Assembly: GCA_037974965.1 (NCBI GenBank)
Contig: JBBPFI010000017.1
Coordinates: forward strand, 620,001 to 684,000
Reading direction: 5' to 3'
DNA length: 64,000 nucleotides
Source: Dacryopinax spathularia
Taxonomy: Eukaryota; Basidiomycota; Dacrymycetes; Dacrymycetales; Dacrymycetaceae
Below are positions 26,401 to 38,457 of this stretch, piece by piece. A model generated the notes under the pieces. It made no database searches, was not told the origin of the DNA, and worked only from the letters and a program-made list of their open reading frames with translations. Position 1 is the first letter of the stretch. Every line of letters starts with the position of its first letter. The translations under genes were made by a program, and so were the position numbers.

Positions 26401-27273
26401 CTGCGCTTCTTGCAGCTGGGTGCCGATTTGACTGGGGGTGAGGTCGCGCTTGGAGAGGACTTTGATGGCGAATTCCCGGCCGTAGCGCTTTGGTTGAGAG
26501 GGAGAAGAAGAAGAAGAAGAATGGTGTTCGTCGTCCATCTCCAGAGCGCCGAACATGCCGTCGCTGTCTGCTCTTGAGCGCGATGGACGTCCGCGCCTGC
26601 TGGAAGATTTGCTGGAGGAAATAGAGGGCGGCACCTTCCCCGCCTCGCCTAGTACTTCTCGAACGAGGTATACACAGGCATTACTCCCCTCCCCAATCTT
26701 CCTCCTAACCTCAACAACAGCCGCGATCTCCCCTCCTTCCTCCTCGCTCGGGTGATTCCCGAGGGGAACAGCATGGATCCGCTCGCCCAGGAGGTAAAGG
26801 CCCTCACCGATGAGGTCGCCGGGGAGGAGGATGTCTTCTACGCCTGAGGAGGGCGGGGAAGGGGAAGGGAGGTTGAGCGTTTTGAGGGATACGGAGACTG
26901 GGAGTGGGGGTGTGGGCGTGTGTGCTGGGACGGATGTGGTGGTTGAGGGGGCGGAGGGGCGGAAGGGGGATACGGGGCGGGAGAAAGTGGGTGATGGAAG
27001 GCCGGACGACAAAGGTGAGAGAGGGCGAGAGATAGACAGTGGCTGCAGCAGAGGCTGCGTTGCCAACCGCGGGAGAGGCGCAGCTTGTGGCATATCGGAC
27101 TGCATAGGCAGCTCGGACGGAGGAGGCGACGGTGTGAGTGACGGAGAGAGAGGCGCGGTGGGTGCTGGGGAGGGGGAATGGTGCGAGCTGGATGAAGGCC
27201 TCGAAGGGGTACGGGAGAGAATGGAGGGAAGACGAAGGCTGCGTGAGCGGGTGGACGTGGATGGAGTCGACAT
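23470..27273 (-). CDS. Ksp1/Ran1-type serine/threonine protein kinase, 4 exons
   Basis: A 1,175-residue kinase in four exons (27,273-25,623; 25,537-25,329; 25,196-23,965; 23,905-23,470), with introns of 85, 132 and 59 bp that keep the frame. The first 180 residues are a Ser/Pro-rich tail. The kinase domain follows: glycine loop GEGSNACV (about 194), lysine in FAIKVL (about 271), HRDIKPENF (about 498), DFGLAS (about 527) and GSAPYMSFEC, then NNVAPTY, DVWSLGVVLINMLY and NPW. The GSAPYMS-EC-NNV and INMLYH-NPW signatures are typical of the fungal Ksp1/Ran1/Sks1 group, which acts in nutrient and growth control in yeasts. A Ser-rich insert of about 130 residues sits between EDLFYFLEQ and the helix before HRD, which is unusual. 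The C-terminal half is long, Ser/Arg-rich and low in complexity. The upstream open frame starts at a TTG; I take the first ATG (MSTPSTST). The target is unknown. Confidence 0.9.
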
Positions 27274-28400
27274 CGTGCGTCCACAGGTGGGGGTTGTCGT
27301 CGCTTCTAGGGGGTTATCGTCTAGCCGCTGTATGCTTGTCAAGCTTGATCGTCGACCGTCGTTCGCTCGCAAGGATCGTCTTCGATGCCAACCAACAAAA
27401 GACCGCCGCTCTCCAACAACGATTCAAAACGAAGACGGAGAAGGGTAGGGCGAGGAAGAGGAGGGGAGGGGAGGGGAGGGAGGGGGGTAAACAAAAACCC
27501 CGACAAAACGCTGGCGCTCCTGAACGTCCTCTCCTTCTATCAATCCCGTCTCCTTCGCTGGACGCAGTGCACGCGGTCTGGAGCTGATGCTGATGGTGGC
27601 GGAGGAGAGAGGGAGGGGGACGACCCGTGAACGATTAGACCACCGAGATGAAGGAATGGGCGGTAGCAGTCAAGAGCAAGAAGCGCAACCGCGCTCAAGT
27701 CGGTCGAGTCGAGTCGAGTTGAGTTGAGTGCAGGTGGGAGGTGGGAGGAGGTCGAAAATGGAAGGAAGATGGACTGATAACGTTCCTCGTGCGCAACCAG
27801 GCAAGGACCGCACAAGCAACGCACGCACGGTCGACCAGACGGTGGGTTGATTAGCTTGTATTGGCAGACTGGTGGCCGAGTCGAGCGAGCGAGCGAAGGA
27901 TGGGAGGATGGGACGGGGAAGGACGGTTGGGGATGAGGTGTGCACGCGGTAGGTTCAGGCGAGCAGGTGGTGAGAGCTGTGCTTCGGCCTCGGCTTCGGT
28001 CGTGCGTGGTCTGGGATGGTGGGTGGTGGGTGGTGGATGGTGGGTGGTCGTGAGGGCGAGCGAAGGGGGAGGGTCGCACGAGACTACCACGGGGAGGGAG
28101 AGGGAGGGAGGGCGTGAAAGGATAGAAGGAAGCGAGTAGGGGAAAGAGTCGAAGGGGGTAAGGGAAGGGGTCGGGAAGGGGTCTGGGTCCCAGAGGGTGG
28201 TCTACTCCCTATCCAGGCAAGCGACTCGCCTCGAGGGAGGGAGGGAGGAGAGACCAGAGGCCGAAGGATAACCCGCGCGGAGGAGGGACAGGGGAGGGAG
28301 GGAGGGAGGAAGGAAGGAGGGGGCGGTGAGGTGGATGGGCTGATTGGATGAGCGAGGGCGAGGAGCGGTGATCAAAGATAGTCACTTTCGACCTGAGTGA
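27274..28400 (-). promoter_or_regulatory. Upstream/5' UTR region of the kinase gene, CT-rich
   Basis: On the kinase-sense (minus) strand this interval is strongly pyrimidine-rich: long CCTCCC/TCCCTT tracts near 28,080-28,330, and GGT/GGAT short repeats on the other strand near 28,015-28,050. CT-rich leaders are common upstream of fungal genes. A short GAGTC/GAGTT tandem lies at about 27,700-27,727. No TATA box was identified and no conserved small open frame is evident. The promoter role is inferred from position. Confidence 0.4.
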
Positions 28401-31400
28401 GATCTGGCAGTGCAGCACACGCACACGCAGCTCGCCGTCCCGTCCCGTCCGTACCGACCAGCCGGGTGAGCACGCGCCCCAGCTTCGCTACGAAATCGTG
28501 GCAGCGTATGCTCGCCCGCCCGACGCTCGCGTGCACCGCCAACCACACACGCACCAGGTGCACGCAAGGTGCACCAGATGGCGCCTGGCACCCAACGCCC
28601 GCCACTCCCTATCTCCAGACACATGTACACTCGCCCGCCTTGCGCTCAAAGTGTGCACATGCAACCCAGCTCCATGTGGCGCCTTCCCAGGGGTTCGGCC
28701 AGCCGGGGCAGACGGGGGCAGAGGGACCGCGTGGTGCCCCAGTCAACGGAAGCATTTGCGCGTGTGCTCGCGGGCTGGGCTGGCCTCTGCACGTAGGGAG
28801 GCTGTAATCACCACCACCTGTCTTCTGCCACGCTTGGGTTCGCGAAGTGATCCTTCTTACAGTACTTGTACTACTTACGCTGGCTTCCTGTGCAGCAACG
28901 TCATCATCATCCTTCTCTCACTCACTCAAACAAACAAACTCCCATCAAACAAAACTACCAGTCAACTTTCGTACTTAAACCCAGCTTGTGCAACAGGAGC
29001 AAAGTAAGACAAACGCCCCACCCTTCCACCCCTCCCACCTGCGCACGAAGCGCGTGCCCCTGGCCGCACCGGCTCTTTGCACCCGCCTGCCCGGTGCTAA
29101 GTACTGGACACGTCGGTCAACGCGTGGCTCTTGACAGATCGTTGAGGGGCCACGCGCTCCTTGCTCCTAGAACCGAGCAGCATAACCGCCTTTTCGGGTT
29201 TCCGGCTTCCGGCTGCCTGGGCTGGGCTGGGCTGGGCTGCGTTGGGGGATGTTGGGCGTTGGGCGTTGGGTGTTGGAGGTCCGGGTTTGCTCGGTCCTCC
29301 CTTCCTCCCGCTGGGCCTGCTACGACCTAGTACTGTACTGTACAAGTCTGCACCAACCTATAACTTGCTGTACATAGAAAGTTGTATGAGTTCATAATGA
29401 GCAGGGCTATTCTTATACATACCACCGCGAGACATACAGTATATATAGCCTCCAATCCCAACCAATCCCAACCAATCCATCAAGTAATACCGCCGATCTT
29501 CACTCGCGGTACTACTGGAACCACAGCGCTCCCGATCACTTACTCGTCACCACACACTCGCATCACACATCATCCTCGTCATCCTCGTCATCCTAATCAT
29601 TATTAAGGCGAGGCGACTGATGACTCTTGCCCAATATAATAATGCAATGCATTTTAGCTCCCTTCCCTCCCTCCGCCCCGGCGGGACCACATGGAGCTGA
29701 GCCGGCGACGCCGACGACCCCTACGAAGCTAAATTGACGGAACCGCTTTAGTTAGTTTTGTTTGGGTGGGTGGATGAGTACATAGAGTAGCGCGGAGCAC
29801 GCGGTTCGGGAGGAGGGGGTGTGCCTGCCGAGCCTTTTTCTACCCTGAACTCATTTTGCTCGAGCTCGTTGGCGGGGCTGGGCTTCTGTGGACTACTGTC
29901 TCTCCGGCTCTGGCTCAGGTTGACGTCTCTGCTCCGGTTATTGGTTATGATTGTTCGTGATTGTGCGGTCGCTGCTGGTTGCTCGGTTGTCCGGCTCTCC
30001 GGGTTGTTGAATCCGGATCGGAGCTGCGGCGAACTTTTTACTGCGCTTTCAGGCCTCTTGCTCTCCGACTCCGCCATCTTCCTCCTTACGACTCTTTCCC
30101 GTCTCGTGGCGCCCGTAATGCTCGCTTTGACACCTCGGCTCTGTTGTCTGTTCAGGAATGGCCAAAGTACAGAGTTCAGCGCTGGATGATTCCACCGTAT
30201 CAGCCTGAACTGGCATCTCCTGGGAGGTACACGCAATCTCCCTCGACTCGAGGCAGGATCAACGCTCCTAAATGCGGCCTTCTAGACTCGTTCATTCATA
30301 ATGCACCACACACACCCGGATCATTCACCCCAGCACTCTGGCTTGCCTTATCCGTACCTCAAGCTCGACCTTCCTCATCGTATGTAGCTTCGCGCCAGCC
30401 GTACCTTCTGGAAGATCAGCCCTCAACCCAACGCATGCTCTCGCGCGTGGTCTGACGTTCTGTGCTGGCAGCTTCCTTCCTTCCTTCTTTTCCGCTTTCT
30501 TGCTGCGGGTAAATGAGGAGCGAGGGATAGGAGTGAGCTTTCATATGCTCCTAGCCCTTGGAAGAAGGATGGTGGCTTCTATGATTGTCTCTTTTCTCCT
30601 AATCATGCGCGACTGCCTCCGCTGCGCTCCATTGGCTGCCGATCCAATCCGTTTGCGCTGGCTACGTGGTCTGACCCAGCCACCTTGGACAAAAGATTAA
30701 TCGCTGAGATGGTTCGAAGCCGTACTTCTTTTCTCCTATAAGTATGGACCTCGGAGGATGACCAGCTGGCATGTGTCCTCGTGGACTGATGAACGTGCTA
30801 TGTATCTTTGTCATGCGCCCACTGGACGAGGCTCTGAGCTCGTTCGAATGTTCGAATCCGCCTTTCTTCCTTGGTTGGTCTTGTTGGACGAAGAGTTGCT
30901 GGAGAGCTCTCTGGCGGGTTGATCCACGTGCTCTCTCTATCATCCGCGGCGCAGCCAATCGGGAAACGCTCTATTCGCTAACCAACATCGCCATACTATT
31001 TGAGCCAGCCAGCCAGCCAGCGCAGCCCTACGCCCAGAAGCAAGAGTAGAAGCGGCGTTGTCAAGGATATCCTCAACCCGCCTGCCCTCTCATCTCAGCG
31101 TATCTCGGCCTCCTTCACCGTATCATTCGTACGCTGATGCTCATCAACCGTCGACCGTACCAACACGGGACAATCCCTCACCGACTCCCACGCCTCCTTC
31201 CTCAGCCAGCGCACCTCCATCTCCCGGCCGCTTCTCTCCTTCTTCCATCTTCCTCCCACCTCCTCGGACATGCCTCACTTCGCTCGCCTTCGCGACACAC
31301 AAACCTTCTCCCGCCTGAGCCGCACCAAATAAAGACTCGCACCACACTAAGCACACCTCCCATCAGCTTCTCACGCGTGCGGTCCTCCCTTCCTCCCTTC

Positions 31401-33090
31401 TTTCTTCCAATTCCTTCTTCCTTCCGCATACAAAGCCAGCGATTAAGGCCGCGAGATCTCAGGCAGATGCAGACCCTTATCAATCAATTGCGATGTGCTG
31501 GCACGTTACCCTTCCACTCGGCACACGCTGGCTGGCCAGGCGGGCGGTGCTCGATCACCCGCTCCAGTTCCCTCGATCATTGGTATTGCACTCGAGGTTC
31601 CCATTGATGCCTCCACACCGCCCTCCCGGGTGCTATAAGAACTGGAAGCGCTTTGTATGGCTTACGCATGCGGTGCTTTTGTTCTGTTTCTTTGTCAGAG
31701 GGAAGGCGTTTCGGGGAGGCGCCGACTAGCCGGTGACCGAGAGTTTCGGAGATGAATCGGTTGATGAAGTACATGTCTATGCAACAGTATTCGTCGCCGT
31801 CTCCTCTGCTTTGCTCTATTCTCGATCTTGATCGTGATCTCGGTTGAGGGATGTTTGCGAGGAGAGGCACTACAGTTTGGACGGTGAGTTTCCGTGCGCC
31901 ATGTAGTACTATTACTATTACCAGTCTGCGGTGAACACCTTGGCTGAATGCATCATTAACGATCCATCCCAACACGCGTTCGAACACAACATCAGTCAAG
32001 TCCGCCTCTTGAGGAAGAGGTGCTAGAAGGCCTCCAATCTCTACGGTCAGAACCTGTCTCTGCAGATAATATGTTCGGCCTGTCTGGACCCACGGTGCGG
32101 GGCGAGTCTGTCGGCTCGGCGAACGGCAGACCCGCTTCTGAGTCTGCACTCCTGGACCGACAGACCTCTACCAGACTACACCGCGGCCGTTTCATGGCGG
32201 CTTCTACACTAATCATCTCTGAACAAGCTGAGACCCGGTGCATGCGGTGGCCGTAACAGCGATATTTCATCGCGTCACTCGCAGCATGGCTCACAGCGCT
32301 TGAGACAAGCCATCGTGCTCTTCACCTCGGCCTCAGACGTTTACAGGAAGACTACCAGAGAAAAGCTGCTGCTCCGGCACAGGACAGCAGCCCATTCGGC
32401 GCCACGAAGCGCCCGTCTCGTTCGCCGAGGAACAAAGCATCAATCATTCGAGCCCGCGTGCGCGCTGATGGCCCTTATGCCCCTGGTGCCTAGTGACGCG
32501 TGGTCGGGCTCAAACGTGCGTCGCGTCGCGCGTGGATCGCTCGGTTCGACGGCGTGGTCCTTCATCTTATAACAAAGAACGCTGTTGCCCATGTTGCAAA
32601 ATTCTCAGTGTGCTGGCAGATGTATGTGTTGTGGCAAGGGCTAGCGAGGTCGAAAATTTGATAATTTGTCTATTAGTCTGGGTCGGCATGATGGAGCCCA
32701 CTGTAAGCCGGTCTTGATGTCCACCTGGACTCTTCAGCGCATGCCCAAATCTCCTCTACACGCATGCTGCCTCTCCACCAAACATCCCTCGGTGTTTGGC
32801 TCATAACGGCAAAAGCCGGCAGCCAATCACTGATCTACCTCCTCCTAGGCTGAACCGGTGGGGTAGATTTCCTCAGCAGAGTATTGAAATACCCAAGCAA
32901 CAGCAGCAACCAGTCACAAGGTACTGCCAATTGGGATGGGGATACTAACAGCAGCTTGGGTGCTGGAGTGATAGCCTTTCACCAGCCGGATCTCGTGCTG
33001 AAGATTATCCACCTTCAGCACGATATTCGGCGAAGGCATTAGTTCGATATGACGACGTTAGGCGCCGTCGTCTGCTAGCGAGCGCGGAGT
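28400..33090. other. Gene-poor intergenic region with short tandem repeats
   Basis: No gene could be supported in these 4.7 kb. Short tandem patterns are present: GGGCT near 29,218-29,238, GTTGGGC near 29,247-29,275, CCAATCCCAA near 29,453-29,480, CATCCTCGT near 29,570-29,595, and GCCA near 31,003-31,020. An open frame of 162 codons (minus, about 29,748-30,236) and one of 190 codons (minus, about 31,577-32,149) have no recognisable domain and no intron-bounded structure, so I do not call them genes. No tRNA-like cloverleaf was seen, though I could not fold the region exhaustively. Confidence 0.45.
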
Positions 33091-33094
33091 AAAT

Positions 33095-33860
33095 CTTGAT
33101 CTTCGTCCATTCTTGGTATCGCAGCGGTTTGCAGCCGTTCTTGATGAAACAGTTGCGAGGTGAAGGATGGGCGAGCGCAAGAAGCGCCGTTTGCGTGTTG
33201 CGTAGTCGAGGGATGTAAGGCGTTCGACCGGAGTGTAGCAGTGTCCGGGCTTTGGTCTGCCGGACACTTGACAAATGTAGCGAGCTTTGGTAGAACGCCA
33301 GGGTGGTAAGCTTCTATCGCCGACGGATGCGGGCCATTCGTCTTCAATTTTTGAGTACTGGAATACAGGCCCGGAGGCGTTGACTTCCTAAAGGGATGCA
33401 GCGGCTTGCCGCAAGAACCGAGGCTGTTAGCCAAGAGTCCGCTTCTTTCCCGAGGAACTGAGCCGTTCGTCCTTAGTCTGAGATACCGAAATGCAGCAGA
33501 CCCAGACGGTTTGTGCAACGCAGACGCAGGTGGTTGGAAGCGTGAGGACGTGTGCGAGAGGGAGCGACGCATGCCTGGTCGAGAACGGAGACCGTAGGCC
33601 CTTCGTCTTGAGTCTTGCACACCGCAGCGTAGCCGGAAATGCTTTGGTTTCGAGACAGAAACAGCGGAGTATGGCCGGAAGGCACGGGGACAGGAAAAGA
33701 CACCGCTTGCAGCGTCGGACGATGTGATTCACTCTTCCTTCGTCTTGAATACCGAGCGCAACCGTGTAAGGTTGTTCGATGGCGAGACCCATGCTGCCGG
33801 TTGTATTGGAAAAGAGAACCAAACAAGCGCTCGTATCTTCGAAGCGCGCAAGCCGCTCGG
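33095..33860. repeat. Imperfect tandem repeat, unit ~130-137 bp
   Basis: A block starting TTCGTCTT (or TTCGTCC) and containing an ACCG/GCAGC-like follow-up recurs at 33,104, 33,338, 33,466, 33,602 and 33,739. The last four starts are 128, 136 and 137 bp apart, and the first gap is close to two shorter units. Copies agree at perhaps 60-70 percent. On the minus strand each copy reads a K-x-(D/E)-E-x motif (KTKDE, KTQDE, GIQDE), so it could be a decayed coding tandem repeat, but no continuous gene is seen. There is no similarity to the flanking inverted arms. Confidence 0.5.
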
Positions 33861-34111
33861 CTCCAGCCCGAAAGGCCGAATGCATTCATGCAACGTCGAA
33901 GCTCTGCCCGTGTCGGAGCTTCTAGCAGAGGCAGCCTTGGTTTGTCGAAAGCACGCTGGATGCCAGAGGGATAGACGACGAAGCCCTCTCGGCATACTGC
34001 GCTTCTTCATTCTCTTTCCCTAGTGGCTCCCGGCCACCCAATGGGCATCATTCGCCACGGGCCGAGCTGCGATCAAGGCGAGAAACAGCCCCGGATGAAC
34101 AATGGTCAGGA

Positions 34112-34561
34112 TCAGGTCTTGAACCTCGCGCGCGCCAATCGAAGCGGGAGCTGAAAACCGCGTAATTGCGTGATGTTCAGGCGAGTGGTGTTCCCCGCAG
34201 AGTTGGACGAGGTTGGGCCCGGGGGGAGAAGGTGGGAGATTGGAAGCCCAGCGACGGTGCTGACGACTTGTACCGACGGGGTTGCCGATCGACCACGCGA
34301 GGTCGGGGCAGCGTGCAACTTTTGGACCAGGTTGTCCACGTCCTCCAGATCGTCCGGGCAAATCGTGTCCAGGCGACGCGTGCTCAGTCCTCCTCGCAGC
34401 CTCTTCCGCGCTCTGCCCCGGTCGTTACCGCCCTTCTCGAGAGAGCTCAGAGCGTCGGCTACCGCCTCCAGGACCGAGCTAAGAAGACAAATCCTTCGCT
34501 GCGCGCGGCTCGGGAGGGCTCGGGCTTGCCGATACGTTTGGTCGTAATAGCCAAGATCCAA
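34112..34561 (-). CDS. Possible hypothetical protein fragment
   Basis: An open minus-strand frame of about 149 codons contains a plausible helical stretch (AQRRICLLSSVLEAVADAL) followed by an acidic segment (DDLEDVDNLVQKL). A second small frame begins at an ATG at 34,819 upstream, and a gtgagcag donor lies near 34,610, so these could be exons of one gene lying just downstream of the cyclin. However, a 221-codon frame covers the same DNA on the plus strand, no domain is recognised, and I found no convincing acceptor. It may equally be non-coding. Confidence 0.25.
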   Translation of the reverse strand: MDLGYYDQTYRQARALPSRAQRRICLLSSVLEAVADALSSLEKGGNDRGRARKRLRGGLSTRRLDTICPDDLEDVDNLVQKLHAAPTSRGRSATPSVQVVSTVAGLPISHLLPPGPTSSNSAGNTTRLNITQLRGFQLPLRLARARFKT

Positions 34562-34878
34562 GATCGGTTGAGCGAGCGAGCGAGGCGCGAGGTATATGCT
34601 GCCTGCTCACCATCTGAGCAGCGGCGGGTCGTGCTCGTCAGAGCAGAGCGTGTCCGGTCCCGTCGCTCGCGCGAATTGGGAGAGCACAGAGGACCGCATG
34701 ACTTCGCCGTTCGTGGTGAGGGTAGGACAGCCATTACAGGACCGTATGTGGTGGCGAAGACCGTCCTCCCTCCCGGCCAGAAAGGCTTCGGTGCCGAACG
34801 TAGAAATCGACGCCTCCAAGCCTTCTCGTAGTCGTGCTGCCCACCCTCGTACACCCAGACGTCCGGGTCATGCTCCTG

Positions 34879-36438
34879 CTATCGGTCCTGCACCCTCTCT
34901 CTTCCCTCTCCCCTTCCTCTCCCTCTGCCTCTCCCCTGACTCTGCCCCTGCCCACTACCGTCCGCCTCCGTCCGCCTTTGCAGCCCCGGATGAAGGTGCA
35001 AATGTCCCCTTACGCTATCCACACTCCTCCCACCCGCACTCCCGCTCAACCCACTCATGCCGCTTCCTCCTACGCTCCCACTCCCAGGCATGCCCTCGCT
35101 CACGCTCCCACTCCGCATACTCCTCATGCTCCTCATACTCTTATCACTCGTCTCACCCCCACTATCTTCCTCCATCCTATCCCCCATAATCACCGCGTCT
35201 GCGAATGCGGAAGACGAGATGGACGAGCCGGATGAGGCGATCGAGGACGTGCTGCGTGATGCTGTCCCCGGAGGAGGGGGAGCGAGGGTGTAGGACGGGT
35301 GGGCTGAGACGAGGGATTCGTAGTATGATTGGATTAGTTCGCGGGTTGTCTGTGTGTAGGGGTTCAGCATATATGTCGTAAGACCGGCGAAGGGACGAGG
35401 CGGGGAGAGTATGACCAAGGAGGAAGGTCACGAGGGACGAGAGGAGGAAGGGTTGCAGGTGGAAGGAGAGGACGAAGGCCTCTACGGGGAAGGAATGAGG
35501 AGGAAGAAGGGGGTATAAAGGGCAAAGTAAACAAGAAGGACGCACAGCCAACCTCCAATCGATCGCCCCCAAAAACTCCCTCTCCAACAAATTCAATTCC
35601 CCCAAGCTCAGCCCGCCCACGCGCGCATAATGCGAGTTCTTGCAGAACACGTCGCACAGCGCTTTGCTCGAGCATGTTATGCTTGCGATCAGGAACCGAT
35701 GGACGGTGAGGGAGGAAAGGGCGAAGGAAGGGTTGCGCGCGCAGATGAGGTCGACGTAGTGCAGCGTTAGGAGGAGGCAGGAGCGCTGGGAGCGGGGTTG
35801 TGAGTGATGGATCAGTGGGAGGGGAGAAGGAGAGGAAGGATGGACGGTTCGGAGGAGAAGGGAGGGGAGACGGACCTCGGGCTTGGTGTACTGCACGATG
35901 CGGGAGAGGTAGTCGTGGATCGAGATACTGGGCGGTGTACGGGAATGAAACCGGGTAAGGTTCGGTCTGCGCATACGTCAACATCCTTTCCCCAATATCA
36001 GCATGTAGAAAGGAGCATACTGTTGGACAGCAATCTGGTCATTAATAGCCGTCAACCGCTCCAGCATGTCCGCTGCGCGCATACATCAGCCCCTCTGTTC
36101 GACGAAAGAGGAAAAAAAGCGTGCGTACCGACAAGCACCACCAGCGCATCAATAGGTGCGTCCTCAAAGTTCCTAGGCAGCTCTATCCTCCCTCCTGGTG
36201 GTGAGTCCTCCGCACCATCGGAGGAAGAGGCAAGGCTTGAAGCTGAGACTTCAGAGGGCGTGCGAGGGAGCGAAGGTCTAGGCGGGTACGGCGCGTGACT
36301 GGTTGATGCTGACGACGACTGGGCTTGGTGCGGCTGAGGACCGGAGGAACGGTGTGGATGATGCTGATGATGCTGGTGGGATGGGCTTGTTGACTGGACG
36401 GGTGCTGTCGCACGCTCGCCATTGCCGTTGTGCGCCAT
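34879..36438 (-). CDS. Pho80-type cyclin (Pho85-cyclin family), 5 exons
   Basis: Encodes a 387-residue cyclin that would bind and activate a Pho85-type cyclin-dependent kinase. Exons (minus) are 36,438-36,129, 36,072-36,021, 35,966-35,876, 35,785-35,546 and 35,349-34,879. The introns are 56, 54, 90 and 196 bp, all GT-AG, and the frame closes. The N-terminal 85 residues are His/Ser/Pro-rich. The cyclin box then runs from IDALVVLVADMLERL through RFHSRTPPSISIHDYLSRI, LTLHYVDLICARNPSF, SSLTVHRFLIASI and YARVGGLSLGELNLLE to FLGAIDWRL, all hallmarks of Pho80 proteins. After the box come RELIQSYYESLV and a Ser/Gly/Arg-rich tail with three MRS repeats. The fourth intron, at 196 bp, is long for this window. 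In yeast this family controls phosphate and nutrient signalling; the role here is inferred from family only. Confidence 0.92.
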
Positions 36439-36837
36439 ACGCCCGCATGCTAGGCCGACTCGGTCACGTCAAACCAGGCAGGGGTCGTCAAAGGGAGAGA
36501 GTGTGTCGATCAAGAGTCGGTAATCGTTAGAGTCTTGTCGTATGCTATCGTTATCGACCCCTCAACCGTCAAAGTCGTGCTTCTTTCGACCGTGTGCACG
36601 GGACGAGCGCGTGAGAAAAACCGTACGAGTCGTGTGCCCCAATCACGTCGTCTATATTTGGCGAGGGCTGCTTCGGTCCTTCGATCTTTCGATCTCGGTT
36701 CTCGATTGATCGATATGGTGTACGGTCGTATCAGACCGAGTAAGTCAACACCCTGCCGGACCCTTTGGACAACGGGAGGATGAGAACGGGGCTCCGGGGG
36801 CAGGGAAGCAGGGGTCTGGGTGTGATATGGTGGGGTT

Positions 36838-37380
36838 GTGCTGGCGCTGATGTGCTGGTGTTTGGGTGGGGAAGGTGTGGGAAGTGAGGGTTGAGCGTCG
36901 TAAAAGTTGCACCCCACGTTGCGTTGCGCACGTTCCGGAGACGTCCCTGATCGGGTCCTGTTCCGAATTTAGACGAGACAGCCATGGGGGCGGCTTTAGG
37001 GACGCCGGCGTTAACGAAGAGGCCTCTCTTCCAGCTCTCAACAGGACATAATTCCTTGTCATCAACGTATTTCGCGACTGAACAACCGAAAGCCACATCA
37101 TAACACTCTCCTTGTAAGAAAACCTTGCCCAGAAGGACATCACCGCTCAAGTCACCTGAAAGACGACTCAGGGTCCACTGCACAAGGGCTGCGACGCTTC
37201 CGAGTCGACAGAAACGGGCGGCTTCTCTGAGCGCCTGAAGCTGCTTCCTCCTGGTCCAGCTTCTGGTAACTGCTTCCAAAGTGGCTTCTCCGGGGGGGAG
37301 GGAGAAGATACTCAGGCTCAGGGCGACTGGCTCTGCTCACTGCTTGGATCCTCATCACTTGCTATATTCTGTGCTGATAG
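36838..37380. repeat. Repeat block with GAAGC-rich core, also at 49,330-49,780 and (inverted) 19,130-19,460
   Basis: The order of landmarks (ctggcgctgatgt, gtaaaagttgca, cgtccctgat, tttagacgagaca, ggcgttaacg, then AGCTTCTG/GAAGCAGC-like words) is shared with 49,330-49,780 in the same orientation and with 19,130-19,460 in reverse. The copy lies just outside the right inverted arm, so this block has spread independently of the large duplication. Non-coding. Confidence 0.6.
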
Positions 37381-38090
37381 TCTGTGCAAGATCTGCTAAG
37401 TTACTATCAACTATACGCTGTTTTTTCCGTCATTTTCCCTGAGCCGTCTGGCATTCTCGAAGGCGGATCCGCACAACGAAGCACCCTTGTTTCTCTGGCT
37501 TTCCGCTCTTTCCCAGACCAGCAAACCTCCACGGACTTATTCTCTGACCTCCTACGACTTGCTATACCGCATTTAATTCGCCGGACAACATCGTTCAGAC
37601 CGGTCCGCCGGGTCAGCCAAATCCGGTAATCCGCCATCCCAAATCGGGAAACTTACGCGGCTCTCGATCGAAGCGCCTGTCAAATGAAGGGATCGCCTCG
37701 CCCTGCGTGCCCAAGGCGCGCAACGTACTTCAGTAGTTCTAGGGGAACTTGCTGCACCGAGAATACGGTGAGCTGGCGACAATCCATTTTTGTCTTCTTA
37801 GACATCGAGGCGGGAGGAGATTGCCGACCGAACTGGACGAGCGTGGGAACCGGATCTGACGTCGTACGATCGATCGCGGGGTAATTCACCTGCTCTGCCA
37901 GCGCTCGTAAGGGACAACGTCTGATGGTGCCTGATACCCCGCGCTCCGCTGATGTGCTGGCAAGGCACAATCAGACGACGGAGCACAGCCTTGATGCGCT
38001 GGCATGCGGGGGAGGCTTCTTTGTCGCCTCTGCGCTCGTGCTTTCTGACAGGTTCTGATGCGCCATTATGCGCTGGCAACCTCCTCATTC

Positions 38091-38094
38091 ATGG
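38091..38094. repeat. Target duplication, left side of the LTR element
   Basis: ATGG precedes the left LTR and recurs directly after the right LTR at 48,112-48,115. The next base on the right is T, the same as the first base of the LTR, so a 5-bp duplication (ATGGT) is also possible. Confidence 0.7.
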
Positions 38095-38439
38095 TGAATA
38101 GATACTGTTAGGTTAGACCCAAAGCATCAAGGGATAGCGTCGATATGGCTTTTCGGTGGTGTCCCGTACGTATTTCGGAGTCGAAAAGAGTGATCTGGCG
38201 TGTAGTCAAGTCGAAGTGATAGGTAGAGCTAGAAAGGGGTAAAACGGAATCGATAACGAGTGTCTGGTACAGATCTTTGCTTATATACGAGTCTAAGTAA
38301 TGAGTTCGGACTCGTTCCGCCACCCTTTTCGTATCCGAAACGCAGGTTTCGGATCGCGGATCCAGCCTGCGGTCCTGCCCGTGCGTCCGGTCCCTATGTC
38401 GAAGTCGCGATAATGGCCGAAATTCCGATAAGCAGCTCA
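38095..38439 (-). repeat. 3' LTR of the Ty3/gypsy element
   Basis: 345 bp, plus-strand ends TGAATAG and GCAGCTCA. It matches 47,767-48,111 with one visible difference. On the minus strand a GTATATAAG TATA-like word lies at about 38,279-38,288, a plausible promoter position for the element transcript. Because that word is nearly symmetrical it might also serve plus-strand transcription toward the antisense gene. Confidence 0.93.
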
Positions 38440-38457
38440 TCCACGCCCCACCTTAGA
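38440..38457 (-). other. Polypurine tract-like sequence next to the 3' LTR
   Basis: On the minus strand AAGGTGGGGCGTGGA lies immediately before the 3' LTR, the usual place for the plus-strand primer of reverse transcription. Assignment is by position and purine content. Confidence 0.7.

Noticed and set aside
29748-30236. 162-codon minus-strand frame, Ser/Arg/Pro-rich
   Set aside because: No domain, biased composition and an equally open frame on the plus strand; not enough to call a gene.
28400-33090. Possible tRNA genes
   Set aside because: A few GGTTCGA-like words occur (near 30,710) but no matching acceptor and anticodon stems were found around them.
34166-34831. 221-codon plus-strand frame downstream of the cyclin gene
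   Set aside because: No domain and no plausible start context; it overlaps equally open frames on the minus strand in GC-rich DNA, where long chance frames are common.
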